From Streptococcus xiaochunlingii (lineage in GTDB: Bacteria; Bacillota; Bacilli; Lactobacillales; Streptococcaceae): DNA of 64,000 nucleotides. Numbering within the stretch: the stretch's first letter is position 1; the number at the start of each line of letters is the position of its first letter. Under the pieces are notes generated by a model. The model made no database searches, was not told the DNA's origin, and worked only from the letters and a program-made list of their open reading frames with translations. The stretch is from contig NZ_VFSG01000004.1 of the NCBI RefSeq assembly GCF_006385805.1, positions 23,617-87,616 of the forward strand, read 5' to 3'. Below are positions 9,891-20,817 of the stretch, one piece after another. The position numbers and the translations under genes are program-made.

Positions 9891-10693
9891 GCTGCTCTTT
9901 CCTCCTCTTGCAAGGTTTGGGTTACGACTTGTGGATCTTTGATAGAGAGGACCTGTTCGATCCAGCGACCCAATTGTTCAATCAAAATATTGATAACCCA
10001 GTAAATCAATGAAACAGAGATAAAGCGCTCAAAGTAGCGACTGTCATTCCCCGACATAATCTTGGCTTGGGCAAAGATTTCCAAAACACCTGCATAAAAG
10101 GCTAGAGAAGTCCCCTTGGTCAAACCGATTAAAGAGTTGATCAAGGTCGGTGTCGCCACCACTGCTGCATTTGGAATGATAATCCGTCGATAGACTTGAG
10201 TATTGGTCATCCCGAGACTCTTCGCTGCTTCGATTTCACCCGCATCAACAGACAAAATCGCTGCCCGAATGGTCTCACTGGCATAGGCCGCCTCATTGAA
10301 GGCAAAGGCCACAATGACAAATAAATGGGCCGGCACATCGTTGATATTAAAGGTTGTACCATATTGTTGGTTAATGGCTTTCAATAGGAGCGGAATTCCA
10401 TAATAGGTCAGCATCAACTGGACCAAAATCGGTGTCCCTCTTAGAAAACTCACAAACAAGGCTTGAATAGGGTAGAGAATTTTTACCCGATTGATTTTGA
10501 CAATGGCAAACAATAGGGCTAGCAATAAACCAAAAAAGGCTCCTGCTAAGGTTAACAAAATCGTATTTGGAAGCTCTTTTAAAATTCCGGGAATAGCTTC
10601 AAAAACGACGCGTAGGTTAAAGATTTCTCCCTCTGGTATCCATTTTAAAAACTGTTCATACCAACCAGACGCCAGATAAGTAGTTGTAAACAT
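9887..10693 (-). CDS. Polar amino-acid ABC transporter, permease
   Basis: A 268-residue integral membrane subunit with the HisM/GlnP-type permease fold. The EAA loop that docks on the ATPase is visible as EAAKSLGMTNTQVYRRIIIPNA, and there are about five membrane segments between residues 35 and 235. It is the first gene of a two-gene operon with the ATPase. The substrate-binding partner must be encoded elsewhere or be shared. Confidence 0.92.
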   Translation of the reverse strand: MFTTTYLASGWYEQFLKWIPEGEIFNLRVVFEAIPGILKELPNTILLTLAGAFFGLLLALLFAIVKINRVKILYPIQALFVSFLRGTPILVQLMLTYYGIPLLLKAINQQYGTTFNINDVPAHLFVIVAFAFNEAAYASETIRAAILSVDAGEIEAAKSLGMTNTQVYRRIIIPNAAVVATPTLINSLIGLTKGTSLAFYAGVLEIFAQAKIMSGNDSRYFERFISVSLIYWVINILIEQLGRWIEQVLSIKDPQVVTQTLQEEERAA

Positions 10694-10824
10694 CTTCGTT
10701 ACTTTCTCCCTAGATAATGAATCATTCTATCATATTTACAGCTAAAATGCTGAGTTTTGCTATTGATTGTTCGTAAATCATGCTCAAGGTATCATGCACT
10801 AGCAAGCAACACTCTCCCTTAGGA

Positions 10825-10856
10825 GCAAAAAAATAGACTATCTATAGATAGTCTAT
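10825..10856 (-). terminator. Terminator of the DEAD-box helicase gene (24-bp perfect palindrome)
   Basis: Positions 10833-10856 form a perfect 24-bp palindrome; on the minus strand it is followed by six T residues. It lies 62 bases past the helicase stop. Confidence 0.75.
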
Positions 10857-10917
10857 CACAAAATAAATCAGCGACCAAATAGTTAATTTTTATGGAAATC
10901 TTTAAATTTCTTTATCA

Positions 10918-12261
10918 CTAAAAGGTTTGGCGTTTCGCCTTTCTTTCTGCCCGACCTCGAGCTCGGTTCTCAGCTCGCTTAGCTTTCCGACGTTTCTCGT
11001 CCACGGCCCATTTGATTTTTTTCTTGTAGCCTGGTTTGATTTTTTTCTTTTTCTTCTTGACCAAGCCGATCATCTCAATATCAAGTTTCTCTTGGCGTTT
11101 TTCGCGATTAGCCCGACGATCCCGGTCATAGGTATCCTCGATAGCTCCGGCCTTTAAGACCTTGGGTACAAATTGAATCCCCAATTTTTCAAGCTCTCTA
11201 ATGTCTGAATCATCACTCGGTTGATAGAGGGTGATGGCTGTACCAGGAAGGCCATTTCGACCAGTCCGTCCGACACGGTGGACAAAGAAGGACAAGTCTT
11301 GTGGAATGGCATCGTTGATGACATGACTGACTCCTTCAATATCAATACCACGCGCTGCCAAGTCCGTCGCCACGATATATTCAAAATCCAGGTTTTTGAC
11401 TTGGTTCATGATGCGCTTGCGCTCCCGCGGAGGAACCCCTCCATGGATTTTAGCGACCTTAAGCCCCTTCTCTACTAGAAAAGCATGCAAGTCGTCTGCT
11501 CTATCCTTGGTATTCACAAAAATCATAGCTAGATAAGGTTGAAGAGCCTGGGTTAGTTGATAGACTTGCTCATTCTTATCGCGCCCTTTTGTCGATACCA
11601 ACCAGTTATCAATGGTATCTGAAATCACCGTTTTGGTTTTAATCTGCTCCATGACAGGGTTAGACAGGTATTTTTTCAAAAAGGGTTGCAACTTTTGCGG
11701 AATCGTCGCTGAGAAGACTAAAAACTGAAGTTTCTTGGGAAGACTAGATGCAATCTTATCTACCGTCGTCAAAAAGCCCATATCGAGAGTCATATCAGCT
11801 TCATCGACCACAAAAGTATGGGCCCTATGAATGGCTAAATCTCCAGAAGCAACCAAATCATAGATGCGCCCTGGTGTCCCGATCACGATATGGGGTTGCG
11901 CCACTTGGAGCTTATCAATCTGACGAGCTTTATCAGTTCCGCCGACATAGTTAGCAATCCGAATTTCTTTTTCACAGTGGCTAGCAATCTGACGAGCCGC
12001 TTGGTAAATCTGTGTGGCCAATTCCCGACTAGGCGCAGTAATGACCACTTCGACATGGCTACTATCCTCATTTAAGGTTTGAAAAATTGGCAAGAGGAAA
12101 GTATGGGTCTTCCCTGATCCTGTTTTAGATTCACCGACCAGATCACGGCCTGCTAAAACAATCGGTATCAGCTTTTCTTGAACTTCTGTGGCTTCGATAA
12201 AATTAATCTCTTTTAAGGCCTCTTGGATATAGTCCTTAAACTTAAAATCTGTAAATTTCAT
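10918..12261 (-). CDS. cshB: DEAD-box ATP-dependent RNA helicase (CshB-like)
   Basis: A 447-residue RNA helicase expected to unwind RNA in ribosome assembly, cold adaptation or decay. Motif I is ESKTGSGKT (44-52), motif II is DEAD (153-156), motif III is SAT (184-186), and motif VI is HRVGRTGR. After the two RecA-like domains a tail of about 80 residues is extremely rich in Lys and Arg, probably an RNA-binding tail. Streptococci carry two such helicases; the short form with the basic tail next to mraY corresponds to CshB. The symbol is by similarity and less certain than the family. Confidence 0.92.
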   Translation of the reverse strand: MKFTDFKFKDYIQEALKEINFIEATEVQEKLIPIVLAGRDLVGESKTGSGKTHTFLLPIFQTLNEDSSHVEVVITAPSRELATQIYQAARQIASHCEKEIRIANYVGGTDKARQIDKLQVAQPHIVIGTPGRIYDLVASGDLAIHRAHTFVVDEADMTLDMGFLTTVDKIASSLPKKLQFLVFSATIPQKLQPFLKKYLSNPVMEQIKTKTVISDTIDNWLVSTKGRDKNEQVYQLTQALQPYLAMIFVNTKDRADDLHAFLVEKGLKVAKIHGGVPPRERKRIMNQVKNLDFEYIVATDLAARGIDIEGVSHVINDAIPQDLSFFVHRVGRTGRNGLPGTAITLYQPSDDSDIRELEKLGIQFVPKVLKAGAIEDTYDRDRRANREKRQEKLDIEMIGLVKKKKKKIKPGYKKKIKWAVDEKRRKAKRAENRARGRAERKAKRQTF

Positions 12262-12344
12262 TCTCTTATCCTTTCATCATCTCTACTATTATATCAAAAA
12301 AGTCCTCTTCCCGCTCTTCTTTTGGACAGCAATTCCTAGCCAGC

Positions 12345-12376
12345 GAAAAAGGTTGAGATAGCATCCCAACCTTTTA
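12345..12376 (-). terminator. Terminator after mraY
   Basis: A 12-base imperfect stem (12347-12358 with 12364-12375) is followed by TTTTTC on the minus strand, ending the rsmH-ftsL-pbp2X-mraY operon. Confidence 0.85.
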
Positions 12377-12387
12377 TGATTCACGAC

Positions 12388-13389
12388 TTATGAATTGGTC
12401 AAAAAGTAGATCAAGAGAGTCAAGGCACTCATTCCTGCACCGACGCTCCAAAGAAAGGCATCGACCTTCCACTCAGACCATTTAGGTCCATTCCCAGATA
12501 AACCACCCAATTCTAAATGATGATGGAAAGGCGTCATGCGGAAAATCCGGCGCCCTTCTCCTGTCCGTTTCTTGGTCCATTTGAAATAGGACACTTGGAG
12601 CATGACCGAGCTAGTCTCAAAGACGTAGACAATCCCAATCAAGAGCAAGGTCCACTCTACGTGGAGAGCCATGGATAGAGTTGCAAGCATCCCACCTAGG
12701 GCTAGACTTCCAACATCTCCCATGAAAATCTTGGCCGGCTTGTGGTTGTAGACGAAGAAACCTAATAGAGCTCCAATCATACTGATGGTCACAAAAAGGA
12801 TATCGATTCGTCTTTGCCAAACAGCGATGATGGAATAAGCGATCAAGCTGATGGTTACCGAAATACTTGCCAAGCCATCAATCCCGTCCGTTAAGTTGAC
12901 TGCATTTGAAAAACCAACCAACCAGAACAAGGCAAAGACAATGTAGAAATGTCCCAAATAGACATCCCAACCAAAGACATTGAGAAGACTACCAGCTCCA
13001 TGACGTTCAGAGAAGAGATAGAAAATGATTCCTCCCACCAATTGCAGGGCTAATTTTTGCTTGGGATTTAACCCTTCATTAATCTTACGGAAAACTTTCA
13101 AAAAGTCATCCAAGAAACCAACGATTCCATACAAGACCAAAATAAAGAGGATCAATTGGACAGGGCGCGTAAAGTTTCCGGTTAGGAAGCTAAAGACGAG
13201 GGTGACAAAGACTGAAGTGATCAAGAAGACCACTCCACCCATGGTAGGAGTACCCGCCTTGGCTTGGTGTTGCTTCACATCTTCGTGCATTTGTTGCCCT
13301 GAAATATGGGCTCGTTGATAGAAACGGATGAAGGCAGGAATGCCAATAACCGTCAGTATAAATGATACTACTAGGGTAGCAAGTAACAT
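12388..13389 (-). CDS. mraY: Phospho-N-acetylmuramoyl-pentapeptide transferase MraY
   Basis: It transfers phospho-MurNAc-pentapeptide to undecaprenyl phosphate to make lipid I, the first membrane step of peptidoglycan synthesis. The 333 residues carry about ten membrane segments. Family motifs are present: [19 protein letters not shown], the catalytic [12 protein letters not shown], and the HHH loop [10 protein letters not shown]. The start is one base from the pbp2X stop, so the genes are coupled. It is the last gene of the division operon. Confidence 0.97.
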   Translation of the reverse strand: MLLATLVVSFILTVIGIPAFIRFYQRAHISGQQMHEDVKQHQAKAGTPTMGGVVFLITSVFVTLVFSFLTGNFTRPVQLILFILVLYGIVGFLDDFLKVFRKINEGLNPKQKLALQLVGGIIFYLFSERHGAGSLLNVFGWDVYLGHFYIVFALFWLVGFSNAVNLTDGIDGLASISVTISLIAYSIIAVWQRRIDILFVTISMIGALLGFFVYNHKPAKIFMGDVGSLALGGMLATLSMALHVEWTLLLIGIVYVFETSSVMLQVSYFKWTKKRTGEGRRIFRMTPFHHHLELGGLSGNGPKWSEWKVDAFLWSVGAGMSALTLLIYFLTNS

Positions 13390-13390
13390 A

Positions 13391-15676
13391 TCAATCTCCT
13401 AATGTAATTGTTATTTTCTTCGTCTTCTTTAAAGCAGTTTCTACTTTGACGTTTTGTTTGCTCACACGAGAACCTTCCCCTTTATAGGTGATCTCAATGC
13501 CCGTCCATTCTGCAAATTTATCAACATTTTTCTTGGTCCAGCCGTACATATCCGGAACTGAATCCAAATCATCTGTCAACAATAACACTTGCTCATTTGC
13601 TTTTAATTTCGTTCCTGCTGAAACAGACATCTTTTTAATATTTTTTCCAGTACCTAGGACGACCGGCTGGATCAGATTGCGCCGCAGTTCATCTGCGAAG
13701 CCACCTGGGCTGATGGTCTGCTTCAACTTCAATTCTTTCGACAAGGATTCTGCCGACGGCATCTTATAGGTGGCCTCTTTGGTGACCCCATCCAAGGCCT
13801 TGGTTTCCGTTACTAGATTCAACTCATCCTTCAAAGCAACCGCATCTTCCAAGACTGGATTGACCAGTTCTTGCCAGCTCTTTGGACTAAAGCTGACTTC
13901 AGGCTGTTGAACTGTCACATACATAATAAAATCTGGGTCTTCAGCAGGTGTCATGACAACAATCGAGTAGATATTATCATTTTCGCCTTCCAAGTAGCCA
14001 TTAGCTGTCGCAATTTGGGCTGTCCCTGATTTAACAGCAACATTTTGTCCAGCTACTTGGATAATGGGACCATCCGATGAATAGAGGGTACCAAATTGAG
14101 GATCAGTCCCTACCGTAATCATGTAATTACGGGTCTGTTGGGCAACTGAAGCGGGTACTGGATTTCCGACAATCTCTCTTTGTGATTTACGAGCAGTTTC
14201 ATGCTTGCCGTCGTAGATCGCACTGATAAATTTAGGCTCCAACATTTCCCCATCATTTGCAATGGCAGAAAATGCACGCAACATCTGCGTTTGGGTCACC
14301 GAAATCCCTTGACCGAAGGAAGACATGGCTTGAGTGACATAGTTATCACCTGGTAGGCCTCCAAAACCTTCGTCCCCCATTCCAAAACGTGTAGGAAGTC
14401 CGAACTTAAAGAGTTTGAGGTAATTCATCCAGACATTATTGCCCATCTTCTGTTCAAGCTTGGTCATCCCAATGTTACTTGAATAGGCAAAACCTTGGGC
14501 AATATTCATATAGCGACCTTCAGACAGTCCCATATTGACATCCCAGTCACGGATCGTTGCATCTTTTACTTGTAGTTCGTTACTGTAGTATACCTCATTA
14601 TAGGCTGGGAAGGTTCCATGATCAATCGCCGCAGCCAAGGTCATGACCTTCATAGTCGATCCTGGTTCGTACTGATCCTGGTAAAGAATCGTATTCCAAG
14701 TTCTCAGATTCTTAATATCCAAGCCTTCTTTGGTATCTGCATTATAGGTTGGCCGTTGCGTTGTCGCAAGGATTTCCCCTGTTTTGGCACTCACTAGGGT
14801 CGCATTAACAAATTTGCCTTTTACCTTTTCTTGGAATACATCCATTCTGGTTTCGAGATAGGTTTGAAGTTCCGCAGAAATGGTTGTGTAAACATCCTTT
14901 CCATCTTCGGTCTTCACGGCAACCTTGTCTGATCCCGGTACAATATTTCCGTTACGATCCTTTTCATAGGTCACCACTCCATCCTGACCACCCAGGATCC
15001 GATCCAAGGATTTTTCTATTCCCGTTGTTCCCTGCAGGGTTTTATTGCCTTCTTTATCTTCTACCAATTGAGCTTGACCGATAAATTGAGAGGCAAAGGT
15101 CCCATTTTTATAACTCCGATTTGGACTCGTCGTAAAATCAACACCTTTAATGTTGGCAGCTTCTAGTTCACTCCGGATAGCATCCATATTGCTATAGCTG
15201 ATATCGTTCCCCGCCGCACCAAAAGAAACTTGGTTGAGCTTCTTTTGAGACAGTTGTTGGACGACATAATCTTTTTCCATCCCCAAATAACGATTAAAAA
15301 CGTCCGCTACTTGGTTGTATTGGCTTTCTTCAACGTATAAAACTTCACCTTTTGCTGATTTATAAGTTTTGTCGATGATAGCATAAACATTATAAGTCGT
15401 CGCATCTTCAGCAATGACAGCTCCATTTCGATCATAAATTGTTCCTCGTTTGGCTGGAACAATCTCGGTTTTCTGATGGACTTGATGCGATAACTCAGAT
15501 AAATTTTTTCCAAATTTGCTATCTGTGCCTATAATAACTGCAAAATTAATGAGAAAAATGAAGAAAACAAGAATGGAAAGCAAACTTAAATTCTTAGCTA
15601 CTTGCCGACGATTTTGGTCTGGAAGTTTCCTTTTTTTAAGGGAATAACGAATGATTTTCTTTTTTAATTTACTCAT
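13391..15676 (-). CDS. pbp2X: Penicillin-binding protein 2X (septal transpeptidase)
   Basis: A class B PBP that cross-links septal peptidoglycan with FtsW. The 761 residues show a cytoplasmic basic start, a membrane segment about residues 30-50, a PBP dimerisation domain, a transpeptidase with STMK (S340), SSN (399-401) and KSG (549-551), and two PASTA domains from about residue 640 to the end. The STMK Thr that is replaced in many resistant pneumococci (T338A) is intact here. The 5' end overlaps ftsL by eight bases. Confidence 0.97.
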   Translation of the reverse strand: MSKLKKKIIRYSLKKRKLPDQNRRQVAKNLSLLSILVFFIFLINFAVIIGTDSKFGKNLSELSHQVHQKTEIVPAKRGTIYDRNGAVIAEDATTYNVYAIIDKTYKSAKGEVLYVEESQYNQVADVFNRYLGMEKDYVVQQLSQKKLNQVSFGAAGNDISYSNMDAIRSELEAANIKGVDFTTSPNRSYKNGTFASQFIGQAQLVEDKEGNKTLQGTTGIEKSLDRILGGQDGVVTYEKDRNGNIVPGSDKVAVKTEDGKDVYTTISAELQTYLETRMDVFQEKVKGKFVNATLVSAKTGEILATTQRPTYNADTKEGLDIKNLRTWNTILYQDQYEPGSTMKVMTLAAAIDHGTFPAYNEVYYSNELQVKDATIRDWDVNMGLSEGRYMNIAQGFAYSSNIGMTKLEQKMGNNVWMNYLKLFKFGLPTRFGMGDEGFGGLPGDNYVTQAMSSFGQGISVTQTQMLRAFSAIANDGEMLEPKFISAIYDGKHETARKSQREIVGNPVPASVAQQTRNYMITVGTDPQFGTLYSSDGPIIQVAGQNVAVKSGTAQIATANGYLEGENDNIYSIVVMTPAEDPDFIMYVTVQQPEVSFSPKSWQELVNPVLEDAVALKDELNLVTETKALDGVTKEATYKMPSAESLSKELKLKQTISPGGFADELRRNLIQPVVLGTGKNIKKMSVSAGTKLKANEQVLLLTDDLDSVPDMYGWTKKNVDKFAEWTGIEITYKGEGSRVSKQNVKVETALKKTKKITITLGD

Positions 15677-16004
15677 CGCTACTTGAACTCACCACTTTTC
15701 GATTTTCTTTTTGGAGGGTCATCCCCTGAGAACTAGCTAACTTAGACAAGCGTTCATAGCGAGTCAACTCATTGACTTCTTGCCGGATATCTTCTAGTTC
15801 AGTCTCTTTTGTTTTTAGTTCTGTATTGAGGTTTGTCAAATCACTTTGTACTTGTAGAATCCGCGTCTGCATAAAAATAATACTGACAGCAAGGATAATC
15901 CCTGTTAGGACAATCGAGCCATAAAAGGCTTTCTCTACTCTGGTAAAGCGACGAATACGATCTTGCAATTGACTGCCACGAGATCGTAATGGTTGATCTG
16001 CCAT
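15669..16004 (-). CDS. ftsL: Cell division protein FtsL
   Basis: A short bitopic divisome protein (111 residues) with one membrane segment about residues 30-50 and a periplasm-side leucine-zipper-like coiled coil ([18 protein letters not shown] and onward). FtsL binds DivIC/FtsB and DivIB and activates septal PBPs. I choose the ATG at 16004 (MADQPLRS) because the AGAGGA site then has normal spacing; the ATG two codons earlier would overlap the ribosome site. It lies between rsmH and pbp2X as in other streptococci. Confidence 0.92.
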   Translation of the reverse strand: MADQPLRSRGSQLQDRIRRFTRVEKAFYGSIVLTGIILAVSIIFMQTRILQVQSDLTNLNTELKTKETELEDIRQEVNELTRYERLSKLASSQGMTLQKENRKVVSSSSDE

Positions 16005-16016
16005 GTTCATTTCCTC

Positions 16017-16967
16017 TTACTTATGAATTTTTTGAGCAACCCGCAATTTTGCAGAATGAGCTCGGTTGTTATTTTCTAACTCTTCTTGGCTTGGAAGAAT
16101 TGGTTTTCGAGAAACTAATTCCATTTTTGGTTTTAAGTCCTCTGGGATAAAGGGCAAGCCCTTCGGTACTTCTACTGTAGAAGCCTCTTTAAACAATTGC
16201 TTGGTCAAACGATCTTCCAAGGAATGAAAGGTAATGACTGAAATACGACCACCAACTGCCAACAAATCCATAGCCTGCTGGATTGATTCATCCGCCGCTC
16301 CCAATTCATCATTGACTTCGATCCGAATAGCCTGAAAAATTTGTTTGGCTGGATGTCCCTTTTTCTTTAGTTCCTTGGCTGGTTTTGCCGACTTAATAAT
16401 CTCTGCTAATTCTGTCGTCGTTTCAATAGGTTTGACAGCACGCGCCTGTTCGATCTTTCTAGCAATTTGTTTAGAGAATTTATCTTCTCCATACTTGAAA
16501 AAGATTCGGACTAGATCGTAGTAATCATAGTTGTTGACCACGTCATAAGCCGTTAAAGAGGCTTCTTGATTCATCCGCATGTCCAAGGGAGCATCTTTTT
16601 TATAAGAAAAACCGCGAGACCGCTCATCTAACTGGGGACTAGAAACTCCCAAGTCATAACAAATGCCATCAATTTCACTGACTCCCAATTCTTGGAGACG
16701 CGCTTGAAGATTCCGGAAATTGTCTTTGATGAAGGTTACCATGCCTTTTTCAACGTAAGGAGCCAATCGTTTCTCCGCATTATCAATCGCATGCTGATCC
16801 TGGTCAAAGGCATATAAATGTCCTTTTTCACTTAATTGACTTAATAAATATTCGCTATGGCCGGCTCCGCCTAATGTGGCATCCACATAGATTCCATCTG
16901 GCTTTATATCCAGCATATCAATCGTTTCATGGAGCAAGACCGTTACATGATGAAATTCTTTACTCAT
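16017..16967 (-). CDS. rsmH: 16S rRNA m4C1402 methyltransferase RsmH
   Basis: It N4-methylates C1402 in the decoding centre of 16S rRNA. The 316-residue protein starts [19 protein letters not shown], the SAM-binding motif [15 protein letters not shown] follows, then [27 protein letters not shown] and the NRAHSAKLR ending, all family marks. It heads the operon with ftsL, pbp2X and mraY. Its promoter is only a few bases from the start codon (see separate entry). Confidence 0.96.
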   Translation of the reverse strand: MSKEFHHVTVLLHETIDMLDIKPDGIYVDATLGGAGHSEYLLSQLSEKGHLYAFDQDQHAIDNAEKRLAPYVEKGMVTFIKDNFRNLQARLQELGVSEIDGICYDLGVSSPQLDERSRGFSYKKDAPLDMRMNQEASLTAYDVVNNYDYYDLVRIFFKYGEDKFSKQIARKIEQARAVKPIETTTELAEIIKSAKPAKELKKKGHPAKQIFQAIRIEVNDELGAADESIQQAMDLLAVGGRISVITFHSLEDRLTKQLFKEASTVEVPKGLPFIPEDLKPKMELVSRKPILPSQEELENNNRAHSAKLRVAQKIHK

Positions 16968-16973
16968 ATCCTA

Positions 16974-16985
16974 TCTATTTTACCA
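16974..16985 (-). promoter_or_regulatory. Extended -10 promoter of rsmH operon, very short leader
   Basis: On the minus strand TGGTAAAAT (-10 hexamer 16977-16982) lies so close to the ATG at 16967 that the expected transcript start is about 16970, leaving a leader of roughly three bases. The -35 is poor. No classical ribosome site is available within that leader. Confidence 0.6.
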
Positions 16986-17084
16986 CAAATCTGATCAGGA
17001 TGCACTTGAGATTCTTTCCTCTATCCACACACTGTTTCGGGATAAAAAGTTCCTATTCTTTAAAAACCTCATTCTATCAACCAA

Positions 17085-17114
17085 TAGACCTAGAGAAACA
17101 AATTGTGATACAAT
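17085..17114 (+). promoter_or_regulatory. Promoter of the small membrane protein, probably leaderless
   Basis: TAGACC at 17085-17090, an 18-base spacer, and TACAAT at 17109-17114 preceded by TG (17106-17107). The expected start of transcription falls at about 17121, which is the A of the ATG. Confidence 0.6.
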
Positions 17115-17120
17115 AACTCT

Positions 17121-17303
17121 ATGAAAGATAAGAAATACCTTCTCCTTGGCCTGCTAGTGGCCGATCTTATTGCAGTTTACTTTTTCCTACGAACTCCTGT
17201 CCCTTGGATTTTTTGGACAGCTACCTTTGTTCTTGCCGTCTCCATTTGGATATTTAAAAATCAATGGAAAAACTACAAAAATAGAGATGAGGAGTCAGAG
17301 TAG
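17121..17303 (+). CDS. Small membrane protein, unknown function
   Basis: A 60-residue protein with two hydrophobic segments (about residues 6-24 and 29-46) and a charged C-terminus (KNQWKNYKNRDEESE). I do not recognise a named family. It is divergent from rsmH, has its own extended -10 promoter and is followed by a strong hairpin, so it looks like a real single-gene unit. There is no Shine-Dalgarno sequence before the ATG, consistent with a leaderless message. Confidence 0.7.
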   Translation: MKDKKYLLLGLLVADLIAVYFFLRTPVPWIFWTATFVLAVSIWIFKNQWKNYKNRDEESE

Positions 17304-17315
17304 CCCATATAGAAT

Positions 17316-17355
17316 TAGAAAACTCGATCAGTTCAACATCTGATCGAGTTTTCTA
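17316..17355. terminator. Hairpin terminator between convergent small genes
   Basis: A perfect 16-bp stem (17316-17331 with 17340-17355) with an 8-base loop, positioned to end the 60-residue gene on the plus strand and the DUF896 gene on the minus strand. Confidence 0.85.
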
Positions 17356-17363
17356 TTGTCTAT

Positions 17364-17621
17364 TTATGAATTGGGATCGTCAAGGCTACGACCATGTAAG
17401 CCTTTTTCCCGTTGGACTTGACGTAGTTTTTCTGGTGTCACGTCATTTCCTTCTTCATCCACAACTTTGATCCCTTCAATGTGATGACGAACGGAACGAC
17501 GATAGCCTTCGATATACTCTTCGCGAAGTTTAGCTTGTTCTACCTCTTCTTCTGGTGTCAAGCCTTCTGCTTTTTTCTTTTTGGCAAGCTCATTGATTCG
17601 AGCAATTTTTTCAGGTGTCAT
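17364..17621 (-). CDS. DUF896 (YnzC-like) family protein
   Basis: An 85-residue helical protein beginning [21 protein letters not shown] and holding the conserved [20 protein letters not shown] stretch, the mark of the DUF896 family (B. subtilis YnzC). YnzC is a small helical-hairpin protein linked in B. subtilis to the SOS operon; no biochemical role is assured. Here it follows glyS by 33 bases and appears to be the last gene of the glyQ-glyS unit. The ribosome site AGGTTTTATT is modest. Confidence 0.88.
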   Translation of the reverse strand: MTPEKIARINELAKKKKAEGLTPEEEVEQAKLREEYIEGYRRSVRHHIEGIKVVDEEGNDVTPEKLRQVQREKGLHGRSLDDPNS

Positions 17622-17654
17622 AATAAAACCTACTTTCTACCTGACATCAGGTCA

Positions 17655-19691
17655 TTATTTTGTATTTAATTGGTTAAAGGCTGCGACTTTATTGGCTTTT
17701 GCTACTAGACTAGCAAGAAGGGCCAAACGATTCTTTTTAACAGCCTCATCTTCTGCCATAACCATGGTATTGTCAAAGAAAGCATCGATGACTGGGCTAA
17801 GAGCAAAGAGTTGAGCCAATTTGTCGCTAGCTGAACCTGTCAATTCAAGACTTTCTGCTGCTTGAGCCAAGGCTTTTTCTTGATCATTTTCAAAGAGACT
17901 AGCATCGACCGCTACTGAAGCATCTGCTTTTTCTGCCAAGTTGAAGGCACGAGAGAGTGACTCAACAGCTGCCTTATAACCATCCGTCTTAGCAGCTTCT
18001 GAAAGAGCTTCAGCCGCTTCAAGCATATCCGCTACCACGAAGTTTGAACTAGCAAGTACAGCTTCTTTGATGTCTTTAGATGTGCGTCCCATCATCTTGT
18101 CTACACGCGCCTTGATGAAGTTGAGCACTTCTGCTTGATTGGCATACGAAAGACTATCGAATGAAAGTCCGTAAAGACTATCGATTAACTCATCCATCGG
18201 GATGTTCCAACCAAAGGCATCCAAGATACGAACAATCCCTTGTGTTGCACGGCGAAGCGCATAAGGGTCATTGGAACCAGACGGAATCAAACCGACTGAG
18301 AAGAAGGAAAGAAGGGTATCCAATTTATCCGCAAGAGCAAGGATGGCACCAACCTTGGTTTCAGGAAGGGCTCCATCTGCTGAATCAGGAAGATAGTGCT
18401 CACGGATAGCTGTCGCTACTGCAGCATCCTCACCAGCAAGGAGGGCATATTTTTCACCCATGATTCCTTGCAATTCATCGAACTCTCCGACCATACCCGT
18501 CAAGAGGTCAAATTTGTAGATTTCAGCTGCACGAGCTACAGCTGCCTTTTCTTCTGCAGTCAAACCAGCTTGCTCAGCTAGTGACGCTGCAATGACACCA
18601 GCACGCGCCATGTGTTCTGAAAGAGAACCAATTTTTTCATGGAAAGTCACGTGTGCCAATTTAGCAACGAGGTCTTCAATCTTAAGTTTTTGGTCTTCAC
18701 GCCAGAAGAATTCACCATCTTCGAGACGCGCCACCAAGACTTTTTCATTTCCTCGAACGACATTTTCCAAGTGCTCATCGTTACCATTACGAACTGAGAT
18801 GAAGTTTGGTTTGAGCTGACCATCAAGGTCACGTACAACAAAGTAACGTTGGTGTGTTTCCATTGATGTCACCAAAACCTCTTCTGGAACGTCCAAATAT
18901 TTAGTGTCGAAACTTCCCATAAAGGCCGTTGGGTATTCCACCAAGTTCAAGACTTCATTCAAAAGTCCTTCTTCGATTTGGACTTTTACTCCTTCTGCAG
19001 CCTCGATAGCCTTGATTTGCTCACGAATCATGTTTTCACGTTCTTTGCTATCCGCAATCACGTATACCGTGCGAAGGTCTTCTTCATAAGAATCCGCATT
19101 GGTAATTTCCACTTCATGTCCAAGGAAACGGTGTCCACGACTCACACGACCTGACTGGATATCCAAGAAATCAAGATCCAGCGCTTCGTCGCCCAAAAGA
19201 ACGATCAAGGTGTGAACTGGGCGAATGTATTCAAAACTGTTGTTAGCCCAGTGCATGCTAACAGGGAAGGTCAATGAAGCAAGCACTTCTGGAACGCCAG
19301 CCAAGACTTCTTTGGCAGGTTTACCAGCTTCGTGTTTCGTGACATAAACGTACTCTTCACCCTTGACTTCATGAAATTCGATGTCATCTACTGTCAAGCC
19401 TTTCCCGCGGACAAATCCTTGGGCCGCTTTTGAGAAGTTTCCATCTGCATCCAAGGCGATTTTCTTAGAAGGTCCTTTAAAATCTTCGGTCAAATCTGTT
19501 TGTTGATCCGCCAAACCAATCACACGGACAGCCAAACGGCGTGGCGTTGAGAAGGTTTGAATGCTTTCGTATGAAAGACGGTTGTCATCCAAGAAGGCTG
19601 CCATTTTCTCACCGAGTTGTTTTTCACTTGGTGTGACAACGTAGGCTGGCAACTCTTCAAGTCCTAATTCTACTAATAAGTTTTTTGTCAT
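17655..19691 (-). CDS. glyS: Glycyl-tRNA synthetase, beta subunit
   Basis: The beta subunit (678 residues) of the alpha2beta2 bacterial glycyl-tRNA synthetase, which binds tRNA-Gly and is needed for charging. The start [19 protein letters not shown] is diagnostic; HD-like and anticodon-binding segments follow (for example [36 protein letters not shown]). I start at 19691 after GGAGAA; the open frame continues upstream but without a ribosome site. It lies 208 bases after glyQ and relies on the glyQ T-box promoter or an unseen internal one. Confidence 0.96.
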   Translation of the reverse strand: MTKNLLVELGLEELPAYVVTPSEKQLGEKMAAFLDDNRLSYESIQTFSTPRRLAVRVIGLADQQTDLTEDFKGPSKKIALDADGNFSKAAQGFVRGKGLTVDDIEFHEVKGEEYVYVTKHEAGKPAKEVLAGVPEVLASLTFPVSMHWANNSFEYIRPVHTLIVLLGDEALDLDFLDIQSGRVSRGHRFLGHEVEITNADSYEEDLRTVYVIADSKERENMIREQIKAIEAAEGVKVQIEEGLLNEVLNLVEYPTAFMGSFDTKYLDVPEEVLVTSMETHQRYFVVRDLDGQLKPNFISVRNGNDEHLENVVRGNEKVLVARLEDGEFFWREDQKLKIEDLVAKLAHVTFHEKIGSLSEHMARAGVIAASLAEQAGLTAEEKAAVARAAEIYKFDLLTGMVGEFDELQGIMGEKYALLAGEDAAVATAIREHYLPDSADGALPETKVGAILALADKLDTLLSFFSVGLIPSGSNDPYALRRATQGIVRILDAFGWNIPMDELIDSLYGLSFDSLSYANQAEVLNFIKARVDKMMGRTSKDIKEAVLASSNFVVADMLEAAEALSEAAKTDGYKAAVESLSRAFNLAEKADASVAVDASLFENDQEKALAQAAESLELTGSASDKLAQLFALSPVIDAFFDNTMVMAEDEAVKKNRLALLASLVAKANKVAAFNQLNTK

Positions 19692-19899
19692 GTTTTTTCT
19701 CCGAAAAATATCTTTTTTTCCAGTTTGCCTTATGTGATTGGCACGCAAGCAACCGACTTCGTCGTTTCATTGCTAAAATTGGATCCTAAGGTCTCCAATT
19801 TTGCCTGGTATCGTTAGTTTCTCTAACGATATCTTTATCACTGCGGCAACTGGTTCTGTAGGATTGCTCTATCAGCCAATCCCATCTAATAAGCTTTCT
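19692..19899 (-). other. Structured glyQ-glyS intercistronic spacer
   Basis: This 208-base spacer is long for co-transcribed subunit genes. On the minus strand it can fold: GATTGGC near its start pairs with GCCAATC near 19736-19742, and inside are ATCGTTAG/CTAACGAT (about 19810-19830) and AAAATTGGA/TCCAATTTT (about 19776-19802). I see no reading frame and no clear promoter in it. Confidence 0.5.
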
Positions 19900-20817
19900 T
19901 TATTCTTCCTCTTCTGCTAGGAGTTTTGCGCGTGTGGCTTCGTCAAGAAGTGGGTAACCAAGTTTTTTACGTTCTGCGACGAAGGTTTTGGCTACGACAC
20001 GAGCCAAGTTACGGATGCGGGCAATGTAGCCAGCGCGTTCTGTAACGGATACTGCTCCACGAGCATCAAGCAAGTTGAAAGTGTGTGAACATTTCAAAAC
20101 GTAGTCATAGGCTGGGTGAACAAGGCCCAATTCCAAAGCACGTCCTGCTTCTTTTTCAAATTTTTCGAAGTTTTCAAGAAGCATATCTTGGTCAGAAACT
20201 TCAAAACTGTATTTTGAGTGCTCATATTCAGGTTGAAGGAAGATTTCTCCGTATTTTACCCCTGGAGCCCACTCAATATCGTAAACAGAATCTACTTCTT
20301 GGATATAGGAAGCCAAACGCTCCAACCCATAAGTAACCTCAGCGGTAACAGGACCAGTTGCCAAACCACCAACTTGTTGGAAATAAGTGAACTGTGTGAT
20401 TTCCATTCCGTCAAGCCAAACTTCCCAACCAAGACCAGCTGATCCAGTTGATGGATTTTCCCAGTTATCTTCAACGAAACGAATATCGTGTTCCAATGGA
20501 TTGATCCCCAATTTTTCCAATGACTCAAGGTAGAGCTCCTGGATGTTTGATGGTGATGGTTTCATGACCACTTGGAATTGGTGGTGTTGGTAAAGACGAT
20601 TTGGGTTTTCCCCGTAACGACCATCTGCTGGACGACGAGATGGCTCTACATAAGCCGCATTCCATGGTTCAGGACCAATGGCACGAAGGAAGGTGTAAGG
20701 ACTCATGGTTCCCGCACCCTTTTCATTATCATACGCCTGCATCAGCATACAACCCTGGTCATTCCAGTATTGTTGCAAAGTAAGGATGATTTCCTGGAAA
20801 GTCAATTTTTTAGACAT
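19900..20817 (-). CDS. glyQ: Glycyl-tRNA synthetase, alpha subunit
   Basis: The catalytic alpha subunit (305 residues) that activates glycine. It begins [18 protein letters not shown], followed by class II aminoacylation motifs such as [38 protein letters not shown] and the [12 protein letters not shown] stretch. It is preceded by AAAAAAGGAG and by a glycine T-box leader further upstream. The first seven codons and ribosome site are duplicated about 170 bases upstream, see the separate entries. Confidence 0.96.
   Translation of the reverse strand: MSKKLTFQEIILTLQQYWNDQGCMLMQAYDNEKGAGTMSPYTFLRAIGPEPWNAAYVEPSRRPADGRYGENPNRLYQHHQFQVVMKPSPSNIQELYLESLEKLGINPLEHDIRFVEDNWENPSTGSAGLGWEVWLDGMEITQFTYFQQVGGLATGPVTAEVTYGLERLASYIQEVDSVYDIEWAPGVKYGEIFLQPEYEHSKYSFEVSDQDMLLENFEKFEKEAGRALELGLVHPAYDYVLKCSHTFNLLDARGAVSVTERAGYIARIRNLARVVAKTFVAERKKLGYPLLDEATRAKLLAEEEE

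Noticed and set aside
10833..10856. Perfect 24-bp palindrome considered as a protein operator
   Set aside because: Its place past the helicase stop and the six T residues that follow on the minus strand fit a terminator better.
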